This document shows positions 6,883-14,312 of a DNA stretch of 16,261 nt, in pieces. This DNA comes from an uncultured Mycoplasmatota bacterium. Its GTDB lineage: Bacteria; Bacillota_I; Bacilli_A; RF39; UBA660. Location of the stretch: assembly GCA_947087145.1 (NCBI GenBank), contig CAMUBM010000004.1, positions 1 through 16,261 of the forward strand, in the 5' to 3' direction. The position numbers were made by a program, and so were the translations under genes. The notes beneath the pieces are model-generated. The model had not been told where the DNA came from and did not search any database. It was given only the letters and a program-made list of their open reading frames with translations. Numbering within the stretch: position 1 is the first letter of the stretch; every line of letters begins with the position of its first letter.

Positions 6883-7167
6883 CTATCTTATTTGTTGTTT
6901 TTTATTTTCTAAGTCTTCTATTATTTTATTTAGTAAATCCTTTTTATAATTAACAAGCCAAAATGGACTTTTTGTATCTACTTTTTCTACAATATTAAAA
7001 TAACTATTCCATATTCCTTCTAGAGGAATTCCTTTTTGGTCACACATAAAAGAAATCCAAACCCTATTATTATGGATTTCTATTGTGTCTTTGTATTCAA
7101 AGACATCTTTTGAAAGACTTTCTACTTTAGGGTATTCTTTTTTAGAAAGTTCTATATAATTTTTCAT
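6883..7167 (-). CDS. Unrecognised 94-aa soluble protein, first gene of the tgt operon
   Basis: A 94-aa hydrophilic protein I do not recognise. It has no membrane segment or signal peptide. A Lys/Glu-rich N-terminus (about 1-30) is followed by an aromatic-rich middle (VWISFMCDQKGIPLEGIWNSYFN, about 36-58) and a basic C-terminal helix (about 75-94). A mixed alpha/beta small fold is plausible. The AAGAGGCGAAG site precedes the ATG, and an extended -10 promoter is about 25 bp upstream, so it leads the transcript that also carries tgt 17 bp later. It replaces the usual direct queA-tgt contact. A link to tRNA modification is suggested only by position. Confidence 0.7.
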   Translation of the reverse strand: MKNYIELSKKEYPKVESLSKDVFEYKDTIEIHNNRVWISFMCDQKGIPLEGIWNSYFNIVEKVDTKSPFWLVNYKKDLLNKIIEDLENKKQQIR

Positions 7168-7190
7168 TTTTCTTCGCCTCTTGTTTAGTT

Positions 7191-7199
7191 AGTATAGCA
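7191..7199 (-). promoter_or_regulatory. Extended -10 promoter for the 94-aa gene / tgt operon
   Basis: The minus strand reads TGCTATACT (-10 TATACT at 7191-7196 with TG at -15/-14). The expected -35 position reads only TGCAAA. Predicted transcription starts near 7184, giving a leader of about 17 nt. It lies in the 58-bp gap after queA, where no terminator is seen, so read-through from the ruvAB-queA transcript is also likely. Confidence 0.6.
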
Positions 7200-7225
7200 T
7201 GCTTTTGTTTATTTTGCATTGATTT

Positions 7226-8251
7226 TTATTTTAAGAACATCGCATCTCCGAAAGAAAAGAAACGATATTCTTTTTTGACAGCTTCTTCGTAAGCTTTTAA
7301 TATGTATTCTTTTTTAGAAAAGGCACTTACAAGCATCAAAAGCGTACTTTTTGGCAAATGGAAGTTGGTAATTAAACCATCAATAGCCTTAAATGTAAAT
7401 CCAGGATATATAAATATATTTGTGTTTCCTTCACAACTTTTAAATTCTCCATATTGATGAATAATGGTTTCTAATGTTCTTGTAGAAGTTGTCCCAACGG
7501 CGTAAATTTTTCTTTCTTCTTTTTTGGCTTGGTTTAAAATATCTGCTGTTTCTTTTGTCATTTGATAGAATTCACTATGCATTGTATGTTTTGTAACATC
7601 TTCTACTTCGACAGGACGGAATGTCCCTAATCCTACATGAAGAGTAACGCTCGTAACAATAACTCCTTTTTCTTTCACTTTTTCTAATAGTTCTTTGGTA
7701 AAATGAAGACCTGCCGTTGGTGCTGCAGCACTTCCAATATTTTTGGCATAAATGGTTTGGTATCTATCTTTATCTTTTAATTGTTCATGAATATATGGTG
7801 GAAGAGGCATATTCCCTAATTTATCTAAAATATCTACAAAAATGCCTTGGTAAGTAAACTTTACTACCACCATTCCTTCACTCTTTTTTTGGATTACTTC
7901 TGCTATTAAAAGATTTTCGCCAAAGACTATTTTGGTTCCGACATGTAAACGTTTAAAAGGACGTGATAAACATTCCCAAGTATTCTCTTCTATTTCTTTT
8001 AAAAGTAAAAGTTCTATCGAAGCTTTGGTATCTTCTTTTTCTCCAATAAGTCTTGCCGGAATGACTTTGGTATCATTTACTACTAAAACATCCCCCTTAT
8101 GTAAATAATCACAGATATCCGTAAAATGTTTGTGTTCTATCTCTCCTGTTTTTCTATCCATGATAAGAAGTTTGGAAGCACTTCTATTTTTTAATGGGGT
8201 CTGAGCAATTAAATGCTCTGGTAATTCATAATCATAATCGCTGGTTTTCAT
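7226..8251 (-). CDS. queA: S-adenosylmethionine:tRNA ribosyltransferase-isomerase
   Basis: A 341-aa QueA, which transfers and isomerises the ribosyl group of SAM onto preQ1-modified tRNA to give epoxyqueuosine. Family blocks are present in order: DYELPEHLIAQTPLKNRSAS (8-27), VVNDTKVIPARL (57-68), AAPTAGLHFT (176-185), LHVGLGTFRPV (204-214), VGTTSTRTLE (252-261), GLITNFHLPKSTLLMLVSAF (292-311) and FFSFGDAM (331-338). The reading frame stays open 26 codons further upstream, but the family N-terminus begins at this ATG and B. subtilis QueA is 342 aa. Its ribosome site is weak (AGAAGAAT) and its first 20 bases overlap the end of the 265-aa gene, so translational coupling is likely. It is the last gene of the ruvA-ruvB-kinase-265aa-queA run. 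Confidence 0.97.
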   Translation of the reverse strand: MKTSDYDYELPEHLIAQTPLKNRSASKLLIMDRKTGEIEHKHFTDICDYLHKGDVLVVNDTKVIPARLIGEKEDTKASIELLLLKEIEENTWECLSRPFKRLHVGTKIVFGENLLIAEVIQKKSEGMVVVKFTYQGIFVDILDKLGNMPLPPYIHEQLKDKDRYQTIYAKNIGSAAAPTAGLHFTKELLEKVKEKGVIVTSVTLHVGLGTFRPVEVEDVTKHTMHSEFYQMTKETADILNQAKKEERKIYAVGTTSTRTLETIIHQYGEFKSCEGNTNIFIYPGFTFKAIDGLITNFHLPKSTLLMLVSAFSKKEYILKAYEEAVKKEYRFFSFGDAMFLK

Positions 8252-9029
8252 TTGGCATTCTTCTTTCTTTATTATAGAATTTGTACGACCAATCTCTAGC
8301 AATTGCTCTACTTCTTGTAACTTGGTCAAAACATATCCAACTTAGTTTTCCTTCTTTTTTTAATTTTTCTTTCAACTCTTCTTGCTCTTTTGATATGTTA
8401 TCGCTCCGGTAAATAATGGAACATTCTTTTCGTTCTTCGTCTTCATTGTCAAAGCGAAGAAGTGGCCAATACCACATCAAAATTTCTGCTGCATCTGTAT
8501 TTTTAAAATCTATTTTCATTATTTCCTCGCACAAAGTTTTGTCTTTAATCATTCCTAAATTTAATATTTGTTTGGCAAGTTCTCTATGTCCATTAACATT
8601 TGGAACCATTTCTTGTAAGTTTTCTGTTATAAAAGTGGGATAATAATTTCCGCTTTTTTGATTAAATGGTTTGATTTGTAAATCTTTATCACTTGAATAT
8701 CCTATTTTGGCTTGTCCATACTCATAAGGAACGTACATATCTAATGATTTATCGTATTTTTTCTGTTTGTAATTCCTTCTTCCAGTTGTGCTACAAAGTA
8801 AAAAATTTTTTTGTAACCAGGGATTGATTAAATTATAACCTAACTCTCCTACTACAAAATCAAAATAAAGGGAAAAGTAAGTGTAATATGCCGCAAATTC
8901 TATAAATTTTTGATTGTTTTCATTAGAGAGTGCACAATAATTCTCTATAATTTTGATACAGAGTTCTTCTATTTCATAATAGGCGCATTCTATTTTATTT
9001 CCATTTTTGTCTATTAATCCACTATTCAT
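8232..9029 (-). CDS. Unrecognised 265-aa soluble protein inserted between ruvB and queA
   Basis: A 265-aa protein that I do not recognise. No membrane segment or signal peptide is seen. The N-terminal third is predicted helical and rich in Tyr/Phe (AAYYTYFSLYFDFVV, about 46-60). The middle is basic and Tyr-rich (RRNYKQKKYDKSLDMYVPYEYGQAKIGY, about 84-111), and the C-terminal part is helical and charged (NISKEQEELKEKLKKEGK, about 211-228), followed by WICFDQVTRSRAIARDW (231-247). No known catalytic motif stands out. It begins 7 bp after the kinase-like gene, whose TAG stop overlaps this gene's TAGGAA ribosome site, and it ends 20 bases inside queA, so it is translated as part of one operon. 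Pairing with a P-loop kinase could hint at a nucleotide-related job, but that is only an inference. Confidence 0.75.
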   Translation of the reverse strand: MNSGLIDKNGNKIECAYYEIEELCIKIIENYCALSNENNQKFIEFAAYYTYFSLYFDFVVGELGYNLINPWLQKNFLLCSTTGRRNYKQKKYDKSLDMYVPYEYGQAKIGYSSDKDLQIKPFNQKSGNYYPTFITENLQEMVPNVNGHRELAKQILNLGMIKDKTLCEEIMKIDFKNTDAAEILMWYWPLLRFDNEDEERKECSIIYRSDNISKEQEELKEKLKKEGKLSWICFDQVTRSRAIARDWSYKFYNKERRMPNENQRL

Positions 9030-9036
9030 TTCGTTC

Positions 9037-9603
9037 CTACTTATTTATTCTAAAAATGTCATCTACTTTTTTATAGGCGATATCAAAATCATCCATGGCA
9101 AGTGGAATTATATGTATGTTTGTGTTTTTTAATTCGTCAACAAATTGCAAATAAGTATTTTGTTGATTTATACTATTTTGAATGCTAAAAGATTGATAAT
9201 TATGGTGTGATTTTCTATCTAATCTTTGTTTGAATAATTCTGTATTTTCTAAATGCAATACAATTAAATACATCTCATAGTTTAGAGAATTCAATCGATT
9301 TACTAATTCGTAAAAGACATCAGTAAAGCCATATTCTTTGTATCCTAATCTTGCATACACTTCTTCTGTAAAAAACGTACGATCAAAAATTAAATCCATT
9401 GGTATTTTCGATAGTTTTTCTAAATAATCTAATTGGTCAAGATACATTATTTTACTCATTTCTTTTCCTTCTGCGCTTTTTACTTTATGTCCGGATAGTC
9501 TATACAAATTAGAAGCAGGAATATTGTCTCTTAAATAGTCAGTCAAAGTTGTTTTTCCTGTTCCTTGTGGTCCTTCTACAATAATCATTCTATTTTTATC
9601 CAT
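9037..9603 (-). CDS. P-loop deoxynucleoside/thymidylate kinase-like protein
   Basis: A 188-aa nucleoside-triphosphate-binding protein with an N-terminal Walker A, GPQGTGKTT (11-19), after a hydrophobic strand. It has a DR motif in LIFDRTFFTEEVYARLGY (71-88, D74 and R75), as in dNK and thymidylate-kinase-type enzymes, where these residues act near the phosphate acceptor. A later strand, MYLIVLHLENTELFKQRL (111-128), fits the core plus LID layout. Substrate cannot be decided: it could phosphorylate a nucleoside or nucleotide, or be a repurposed kinase of phage type. It lies 17 bp after ruvB and 7 bp before the 265-aa gene, inside what is normally a ruvB-queA junction. The GGGAGAA site before the ATG is good. 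The P-loop kinase fold is clear, but the specific name is not. Confidence 0.82.
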   Translation of the reverse strand: MDKNRMIIVEGPQGTGKTTLTDYLRDNIPASNLYRLSGHKVKSAEGKEMSKIMYLDQLDYLEKLSKIPMDLIFDRTFFTEEVYARLGYKEYGFTDVFYELVNRLNSLNYEMYLIVLHLENTELFKQRLDRKSHHNYQSFSIQNSINQQNTYLQFVDELKNTNIHIIPLAMDDFDIAYKKVDDIFRINK

Positions 9604-9620
9604 GTTAATTCTCCCTTTTT

Positions 9621-10625
9621 TTAAAACATACTTGTGTTATGGTCTATTTTTAAGTGGTCGTAGGCTTTTTCGGTTGCTACTCTTCCTCTTGGGGTACGTT
9701 TGATAAATCCTTCTTGTAGCAGGAATGGTTCTACAACATCTTCTATAGTGGAAACTTCTTCTCCAATCGATGTTGCTATAGTTTCTACTCCTACTGGTCC
9801 ACCATTAAATTTGGTTATTAAACTGGTTAAGTATTCAATGTCAATGGCATCGAGTCCATACTCGTCGACTTTTAATCGATTTAGAGAATTTTTTGCAAGT
9901 TCTTTGGTAATGCAGTTATCGCCTTCTACTAGAGCAAAGTCTCTAACTCTTTTAAATAAACGATTAGCAATCCGTGGGGTTTTTCTACATCTACCACTTA
10001 ATTCTTCTGCTGCATTGTCTTCAATAGGCATTTCAAGAACGCGACTGGTTCTTTTGATAATATCTTTTAGTTCCTCTTTTTTGTAGTATTCCAGTTTAGA
10101 AATAATTCCAAAGCGGTCTCGCAAAGGAGAAGATATGTCTCCTGCACGTGTGGTTGCTCCCACCAAAGTAAAGGGGGGGAGATCAATTTTTATGTTTCTT
10201 GATTTTCCTTCTGTACCAATCACCAAATCAATTTCAAAATCTTCCATGGCTGGGTATAAAACTTCTTCTATAAATTTTGGCATTCTATGAATTTCGTCAA
10301 TAAATAAAACGTCTCCTGGTTCTAAAGTGGAAAGAATGGCAGCCAAGTCACCTGTTTTTTCAATAGAGGGTCCACTTGCTGTTTTAATTGCTGTTCCTAG
10401 TTCATTGGCAATAATATGAGCAAGGGTTGTTTTTCCAAGTCCTGGAGGTCCATATAAAAGGACATGGTCAAGAGGTTCTTCACGTAGGAGTGCGGCTTTA
10501 ATAAAAACGCGTAAATTTTCTTTGATTTCGGTTTGTCCGATATATTCTTCTAAATGTTGGGGTCTAATGTTTCGTTCAAATGTATCTTCTATTTGTTCTT
10601 CGGCATCGATAATTCTTTCTTCCAT
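9621..10625 (-). CDS. ruvB: Holliday junction branch migration helicase subunit RuvB
   Basis: A 334-aa AAA+ motor that, bound to RuvA, drives branch migration of Holliday junctions in recombinational repair. Motifs seen are RPQHLEEYIGQ (21-31), Walker A GPPGLGKTT (59-67), Walker B with DEIH (110-113), a sensor-1 region GATTRAGDISSPLRDRFG (156-173) with its arginine finger, a sensor-2 region TPRIANRLFKRVRDFA (216-231), and the C-terminal winged helix ending EPFLLQEGFIKRTPRGRVAT (299-318). Length is normal. The AAAGGAT site precedes the ATG. It sits 12 bp after ruvA and 17 bp before the inserted kinase-like gene, so the operon continues towards queA. Confidence 0.99.
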   Translation of the reverse strand: MEERIIDAEEQIEDTFERNIRPQHLEEYIGQTEIKENLRVFIKAALLREEPLDHVLLYGPPGLGKTTLAHIIANELGTAIKTASGPSIEKTGDLAAILSTLEPGDVLFIDEIHRMPKFIEEVLYPAMEDFEIDLVIGTEGKSRNIKIDLPPFTLVGATTRAGDISSPLRDRFGIISKLEYYKKEELKDIIKRTSRVLEMPIEDNAAEELSGRCRKTPRIANRLFKRVRDFALVEGDNCITKELAKNSLNRLKVDEYGLDAIDIEYLTSLITKFNGGPVGVETIATSIGEEVSTIEDVVEPFLLQEGFIKRTPRGRVATEKAYDHLKIDHNTSMF

Positions 10626-10637
10626 ACAATATCCTTT

Positions 10638-11189
10638 CTATTTTAGTAATAATTTTAAGGCTTCTTTCACTTGTTCTTCTATTTTTAAATCACTTGATAA
10701 TTTCGGCAAGATTTTCTTAATATCATTCGTTTTGTAACCTAGACTTTCTAATACTTCTACGACTTCGTCAAATCCTGCTGCTGTATTGTTTTCGTTACTC
10801 GTTAGTTTTCCTTTTAAGTCTAATATAATTTGACGAGCAATTTTTTCTCCGATTTTTGGGAATTTCGTTAAATAAAGAACGTTTTCTCGATCAATGGCAT
10901 CTATAATTCCTGTGACACTTCCAAGAGAAAACATGGGTAGAGCCATTTTAGGTCCTAAGCCTTTGACATTAATAAGTCGTAAAAATAAATCTTTTTCTTC
11001 TTTGGCATTAAAGCCATAAAAAGAAAATTCGTCTTCTCTGATATGGGTATAGATATAAATTGTTTTTTCGCTTCCTAATTCGTAGCTAAAAGGATTAGCA
11101 ACAAAAATTTGATATCCTATTCCATTATTTTCTAATGTAATATAGTTTTTTTCGGCATCGCTTACTTTTCCTTTGATAAAACTAAACAT
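10638..11189 (-). CDS. ruvA: Holliday junction DNA-binding subunit RuvA
   Basis: A 183-aa RuvA, slightly shorter than the B. subtilis protein (about 200 aa). It binds four-way junctions as a tetramer and loads RuvB. The N-terminal OB fold (about 1-62) starts MFSFIKGKV and includes IREDEFSFYGF (50-60). Two helix-hairpin-helix motifs follow: LINVKGLGPKMAL (72-84) and LTKFPKIGEKIARQIILDLKGK (107-128). After a short flexible linker (about 129-138) comes the RuvB-contacting domain III (about 139-183). It is the first gene of the ruvAB-queA operon and has a good promoter. The RBS (GGTGAT) is almost at the predicted transcript start, so the leader is only about 10 nt. Confidence 0.98.
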   Translation of the reverse strand: MFSFIKGKVSDAEKNYITLENNGIGYQIFVANPFSYELGSEKTIYIYTHIREDEFSFYGFNAKEEKDLFLRLINVKGLGPKMALPMFSLGSVTGIIDAIDRENVLYLTKFPKIGEKIARQIILDLKGKLTSNENNTAAGFDEVVEVLESLGYKTNDIKKILPKLSSDLKIEEQVKEALKLLLK

Positions 11190-11204
11190 ATAATCACCAT
11201 TTCA

Positions 11205-11233
11205 ATTATAGCATAGAAAAGTAAGAAGACCAA
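11205..11233 (-). promoter_or_regulatory. SigA-type extended -10 promoter for the ruvAB operon
   Basis: On the minus strand the -10 is TATAAT (11205-11210) within TGCTATAAT, and a partial -35 TTGGTC (11228-11233) lies 17 bp upstream. It begins only 4 bases beyond the terminator of the tad operon. The predicted start is near 11198, giving a leader of about 10 nt before the ruvA ATG. Confidence 0.75.
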
Positions 11234-11235
11234 AA

Positions 11236-11258
11236 GAAAAAACACCATGGTGGTGCTT
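11236..11258 (-). terminator. Intrinsic terminator of the tad operon
   Basis: On the minus strand AAGCACCA (11251-11258) pairs with TGGTGTTT (11240-11247), an 8-bp stem with one G-U pair and a 3-base loop. The T-rich tail TTTTTTCTTTT overlaps the lower stem. The first two bases of the stem are the last two of the tadC TAA stop. It separates the tad operon from the ruvA promoter. Confidence 0.68.
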
Positions 11259-11958
11259 ATCCTAGTAGGAATTCAACGAGTACAGGAGATAAAATGATTA
11301 ATAGCATGATAGGCAAAAAGAAGATGACAGATATTACGCTAATTTTAGTAGGAAGTTTTGTGATTTCGGCTTTGGTTTCTAAAAGTTTTGTTTCTCTTAA
11401 ATAGTCTAATTGATTTCTTAATGTAGCGGTAATATTGTTCCCAAAAATACTAGACTCTGTCAAACTTAAAATAATATTATTGATGGCATCACTAGGAATT
11501 CGCTCTTTCATGTCTTCTAAACTCTCCGTGAAACTTTTTCCCATTTGTACATCTGCAAGCGTTTTTTTAAATTCTCTTGCTAGTTCGCTATCAATATTGG
11601 TAGCAGTTAATTCTATAGCGCTTTTTATACTTGGACTTGCTTCTAATGTTAGTTCTAAGACTTCAAAGAAGAAGATGGCTTCTGTTTCTAATTTCTTGGC
11701 CCTTTTTTGTATAGGTAAATCTAAAAAGAAATATTCCCAAGTGCAATAAATAACAATAGTAAGGATTGGGGCTAGAAAGTGACCATTTTTTAGAAAGAAA
11801 AATACACCCAGAAATACAAGTAGACAGATAAGTAACCTAGCATTTAGATAATCAATCGCATCTTGTTTAAAGTGATCCCCTAGTTTGGTTATTTTTTTAC
11901 TTAAATTTTCTAATGTTTTTTTTCGATAAATTCTTGATACAATTCTTTTTGGTTTCAT
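11257..11958 (-). CDS. tadC: TadC-like Flp pilus inner-membrane platform protein
   Basis: A 233-aa protein of the type II secretion F (GspF) family, TadC type. TadB and TadC form the membrane platform on which the CpaF/TadA ATPase drives Flp pilin assembly. Two membrane segments (about 41-57 and 61-77) are followed by a cytoplasmic helical T2SSF domain (about 95-200; LEASPSIKSAIELTA, then SLTESSIFGNNITATLRNQLDYLRETK) and a C-terminal segment (about 207-230). It is shorter than typical proteobacterial TadC (about 300 aa) and has less N-terminal material. The start overlaps the tadB stop by 4 bases (ATGA), so the two are translationally coupled. The last gene of the operon, it runs straight into the terminator. 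Confidence 0.88.
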   Translation of the reverse strand: MKPKRIVSRIYRKKTLENLSKKITKLGDHFKQDAIDYLNARLLICLLVFLGVFFFLKNGHFLAPILTIVIYCTWEYFFLDLPIQKRAKKLETEAIFFFEVLELTLEASPSIKSAIELTATNIDSELAREFKKTLADVQMGKSFTESLEDMKERIPSDAINNIILSLTESSIFGNNITATLRNQLDYLRETKLLETKAEITKLPTKISVISVIFFLPIMLLIILSPVLVEFLLG

Positions 11959-12956
11959 TCCATTTTCACCTTCAATACTTTTTTAATGATTACAACGTAC
12001 AAAACAAATAAAGCTATAATTATTAGCAGAAGGCAAATTCCTAGTACAGTCGTATATAGCGGAACAAAGTACGTTGGATTGAGAATAAAGATTATGAATG
12101 TAAAGAAAAATGGAAGGGCTACTAAAACTCGGAATACAAATACACTGGCTGCTGATAGACTTTTTAGTTCTTGCTTTAGTTTCTTTTTGTTAAATATGGA
12201 ACTTTCAATGGACTCAAAAACACGGACAATGTTTCCTCCTGTTTTATTTAATAATGTGAGGGAGGAGGTAATGTATTTGGCATCTTCTAATTTTACTCTT
12301 TCATAAAAACGACTAAAAACAACTTCTAGACTTAAGCCATACGTAATATCTAGAGAAATCTTTTTGAATTCGTCAGCAATAGGTCCATCGAGTTCTATTT
12401 TTACTGTATCGATGGCTTGCATAATACTTCTTCCAGATTTAAAACTATTGTTCATGATGATAATTGCTTTTAGTAAATCTTCTTCAATTTGGTCTCTTTT
12501 TTTTCTAAATTTTAGGTTTAGGAAAATGTCTGGTAAAAAGAAGCCTAGTAAAAAAATGAGAAGACAAGTCAAGGGATTAAATGAAACATGCTTTACAAGA
12601 TATGCTATTCCATTTAAAAGGACAAAAGAAAATCCTAGTAAAAATTTAATGGCTATATAATCACTGCTCTCTTTGGTCTCTTTTTCTTCAAAGGCAATGT
12701 ATCGTTCGTATTTTCTGGCTTGTTTTTTTAAAACTTCGGAATGATTTATGATTTTAGATAGTTTATGAATTTGTTTCCATATAAAATTTTCTAATTGATC
12801 AAAAAGAGAAACTTCAAAACTATCGGTGGTTTGAAGACTAAATGGTGCAAATCTTTTTTCTAATGCCACTAAGCGAGTCTGCTTTATTATGGTTGTAAGG
12901 ATAGAAATACAAGAAACTCCTACTAAGAGAAGCGCAAAAAGAATAATGAATGTCAT
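11955..12956 (-). CDS. tadB: TadB-like Flp pilus inner-membrane platform protein
   Basis: A 333-aa T2SSF-family membrane protein. One N-terminal segment (about 2-22) is followed by a cytoplasmic stretch, two segments (about 103-122 and 128-146), the T2SSF helical domain (about 155-265, with NNSFKSGRSIMQAIDTV at 169-185 and LTLLNKTGGNIVRVFESI at 233-250) and two C-terminal segments (about 272-292 and 302-325). This is the usual TadB layout, and the position directly after the CpaF ATPase gene confirms it. It is 18 bp after cpaF and overlaps tadC by 4 bases. An AAAGGAG site precedes the ATG. The partner TadC has a related but shorter domain arrangement. Confidence 0.9.
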   Translation of the reverse strand: MTFIILFALLLVGVSCISILTTIIKQTRLVALEKRFAPFSLQTTDSFEVSLFDQLENFIWKQIHKLSKIINHSEVLKKQARKYERYIAFEEKETKESSDYIAIKFLLGFSFVLLNGIAYLVKHVSFNPLTCLLIFLLGFFLPDIFLNLKFRKKRDQIEEDLLKAIIIMNNSFKSGRSIMQAIDTVKIELDGPIADEFKKISLDITYGLSLEVVFSRFYERVKLEDAKYITSSLTLLNKTGGNIVRVFESIESSIFNKKKLKQELKSLSAASVFVFRVLVALPFFFTFIIFILNPTYFVPLYTTVLGICLLLIIIALFVLYVVIIKKVLKVKME

Positions 12957-12974
12957 AAGTTTCTCCTTTCTTTT

Positions 12975-14312
12975 TTATTTTATATTCCAAATGTCGTCGA
13001 TATCTGTAATGCCCCTAGCACTTATTTTTTTGTATACTTTTGGTGTTGTTTTATACATTAAGAATTCTCCATCGACCGCTCCTGTTTCGGTTAGGCCTTT
13101 TTGGGTGAATTTAAAGATTTCTTTTAATTTGATACGATCTTCTTCAAAGCCAGAAAGTTCAGAGATAGAGGTTACTTTTCTTTTGCCATCGTTCATTCTT
13201 TCGATATTGACGACTAGATCAATGGCACTTGCAATATACTCTCTTATGGCTTTAATAGGAATATCTAGCCCACTCATTAAGACCATGGTTTCTAGACGAT
13301 TAAGGGCATCTTGGGGTCCATTCGCATGGAGTGTTGTTAAGGAACCATCGTGCCCTGTGTTCATAGCCTGTAGCATATCAAAAGCTTCTTTTCCTCTTAC
13401 TTCTCCAACTAGAATGCGATCTGGACGCATACGAAGGGAGTTTTTTACCAAATCTCTTATGGTTACTTCTCCATCGCTTTCATAATTTGTGACTCTTGTT
13501 TCTAGAGAAATGACATGTTCTTGGCGTAAATGAAGTTCTGCTGCATCTTCAATGGTAATAATTCTTTCTTGAGGACTAATAAAACTACTTAATATATTTA
13601 ATAGAGTTGTTTTTCCGCTTCCTGTTCCTCCACAAACAATGATGTTTAGTTTTCCTTTGACGCTTGCTTCTAAAAAGCGGGCCATGTAAGGAGTGAGTGT
13701 CCCTATTCTTATTAAATCTTCGATGCTTGTCATGGTTTCTTTAAATTTACGAATGGTGATAACAGGTCCTTTTGTTGAAAGTGGAGGGATAACGGCATTG
13801 ATACGTGAACCATCTTCTAGTCTTGAGTCTACCATAGGATTTGCGGCATCAATGGTTCTTCCAAGAGGTTCAATGAGTCTTTGTATAGTTCTTACTATGT
13901 GTTCGTCGTTGATAAAAGAAATGCTCTCGTCTTTTATGAGTTGTCCATCGATTTCAATATAAATTTCCTTGGGACTATTGACCATAATTTCAGTGATATT
14001 TTTGTCTGTTAAGAGTTCAGTGATAGGTCCATAGCCATTAATTTCATTATCAATTAGGTTGTATAAATGGCTTCTTTCTAAATTGGATAAATCGTATCCT
14101 TCTATCGCAGCATCTATTTCTTCGTTTATAAATTCGTTTAGGACTTTGTCTTTGGGGATTTCTTTGTCAATTAAGTTTTCTACAATTTTCGTTCTTAAAT
14201 CGTCTAGTAATTTTTTATCGGCGAAAATTTCATAATCAGTGACCGATTCAATTTTTGGCGATTTTCTTTCAATATTGAATGCATCAATTAAACTGGTTTT
14301 ATTCTTATTCAT
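12975..14312 (-). CDS. cpaF: CpaF/TadA-type Flp pilus assembly ATPase
   Basis: A 445-aa secretion ATPase of the VirB11/PilT superfamily, CpaF/TadA branch, which powers pilin polymerisation (and in some species retraction). An N-terminal helical region (about 1-95) precedes the conserved NGYGPITELL start (92-101) and ITEIMVNSP (106-114). The core shows Walker A GGTGSGKTT (228-236), the Asp box IITIEDAAEL (251-260), RMRPDRILVGEVRG (294-307) with catalytic E304, and the His box TGHDGSLTTLHANGP (319-333). Length is normal. It overlaps the CpaE-like gene by 8 bases and is followed by tadB after 18 bp. A type IV secretion ATPase role is unlikely, given the Flp pilin and TadB/TadC neighbours. Confidence 0.97.
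   Translation of the reverse strand: MNKNKTSLIDAFNIERKSPKIESVTDYEIFADKKLLDDLRTKIVENLIDKEIPKDKVLNEFINEEIDAAIEGYDLSNLERSHLYNLIDNEINGYGPITELLTDKNITEIMVNSPKEIYIEIDGQLIKDESISFINDEHIVRTIQRLIEPLGRTIDAANPMVDSRLEDGSRINAVIPPLSTKGPVITIRKFKETMTSIEDLIRIGTLTPYMARFLEASVKGKLNIIVCGGTGSGKTTLLNILSSFISPQERIITIEDAAELHLRQEHVISLETRVTNYESDGEVTIRDLVKNSLRMRPDRILVGEVRGKEAFDMLQAMNTGHDGSLTTLHANGPQDALNRLETMVLMSGLDIPIKAIREYIASAIDLVVNIERMNDGKRKVTSISELSGFEEDRIKLKEIFKFTQKGLTETGAVDGEFLMYKTTPKVYKKISARGITDIDDIWNIK

Noticed and set aside
7168..7225. Possible preQ1 riboswitch upstream of the tgt operon
   Set aside because: The gap is only 58 bp, the predicted leader is about 17 nt, and no preQ1 aptamer-like stem with an A-rich tail is visible. 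queA also has no leader because it overlaps the preceding gene.
8232..8234. TGA read as tryptophan (mycoplasma-type code)
   Set aside because: TGA ends the 265-aa gene and is followed in frame by further stops within a few codons, and conserved Trp residues in the genes are encoded by TGG. The standard bacterial code fits.
8252..8329. 26-codon N-terminal extension of QueA
   Set aside because: The extra residues do not belong to the family. QueA homologues start at the MKTSDYDYELP-type motif, and the extended frame lies wholly inside the 265-aa gene.
9700..10086. 128-aa plus-strand frame opposite ruvB
   Set aside because: It is antisense to strongly conserved ruvB codons and its Ser/Leu-rich composition is typical of a shadow frame. 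The same holds for the other long plus-strand frames opposite relA, tgt, tadB and cpaF.
11243..11255. CACCATGGTG palindrome as an operator
   Set aside because: It lies directly at the tadC stop and is followed by a T run on the minus strand, so it is better explained as the terminator stem.
12889..13485. 198-aa plus-strand frame opposite cpaF
   Set aside because: It is antisense to the conserved CpaF core, hydrophobic/Ser-rich by complementarity, with no ribosome site or promoter.
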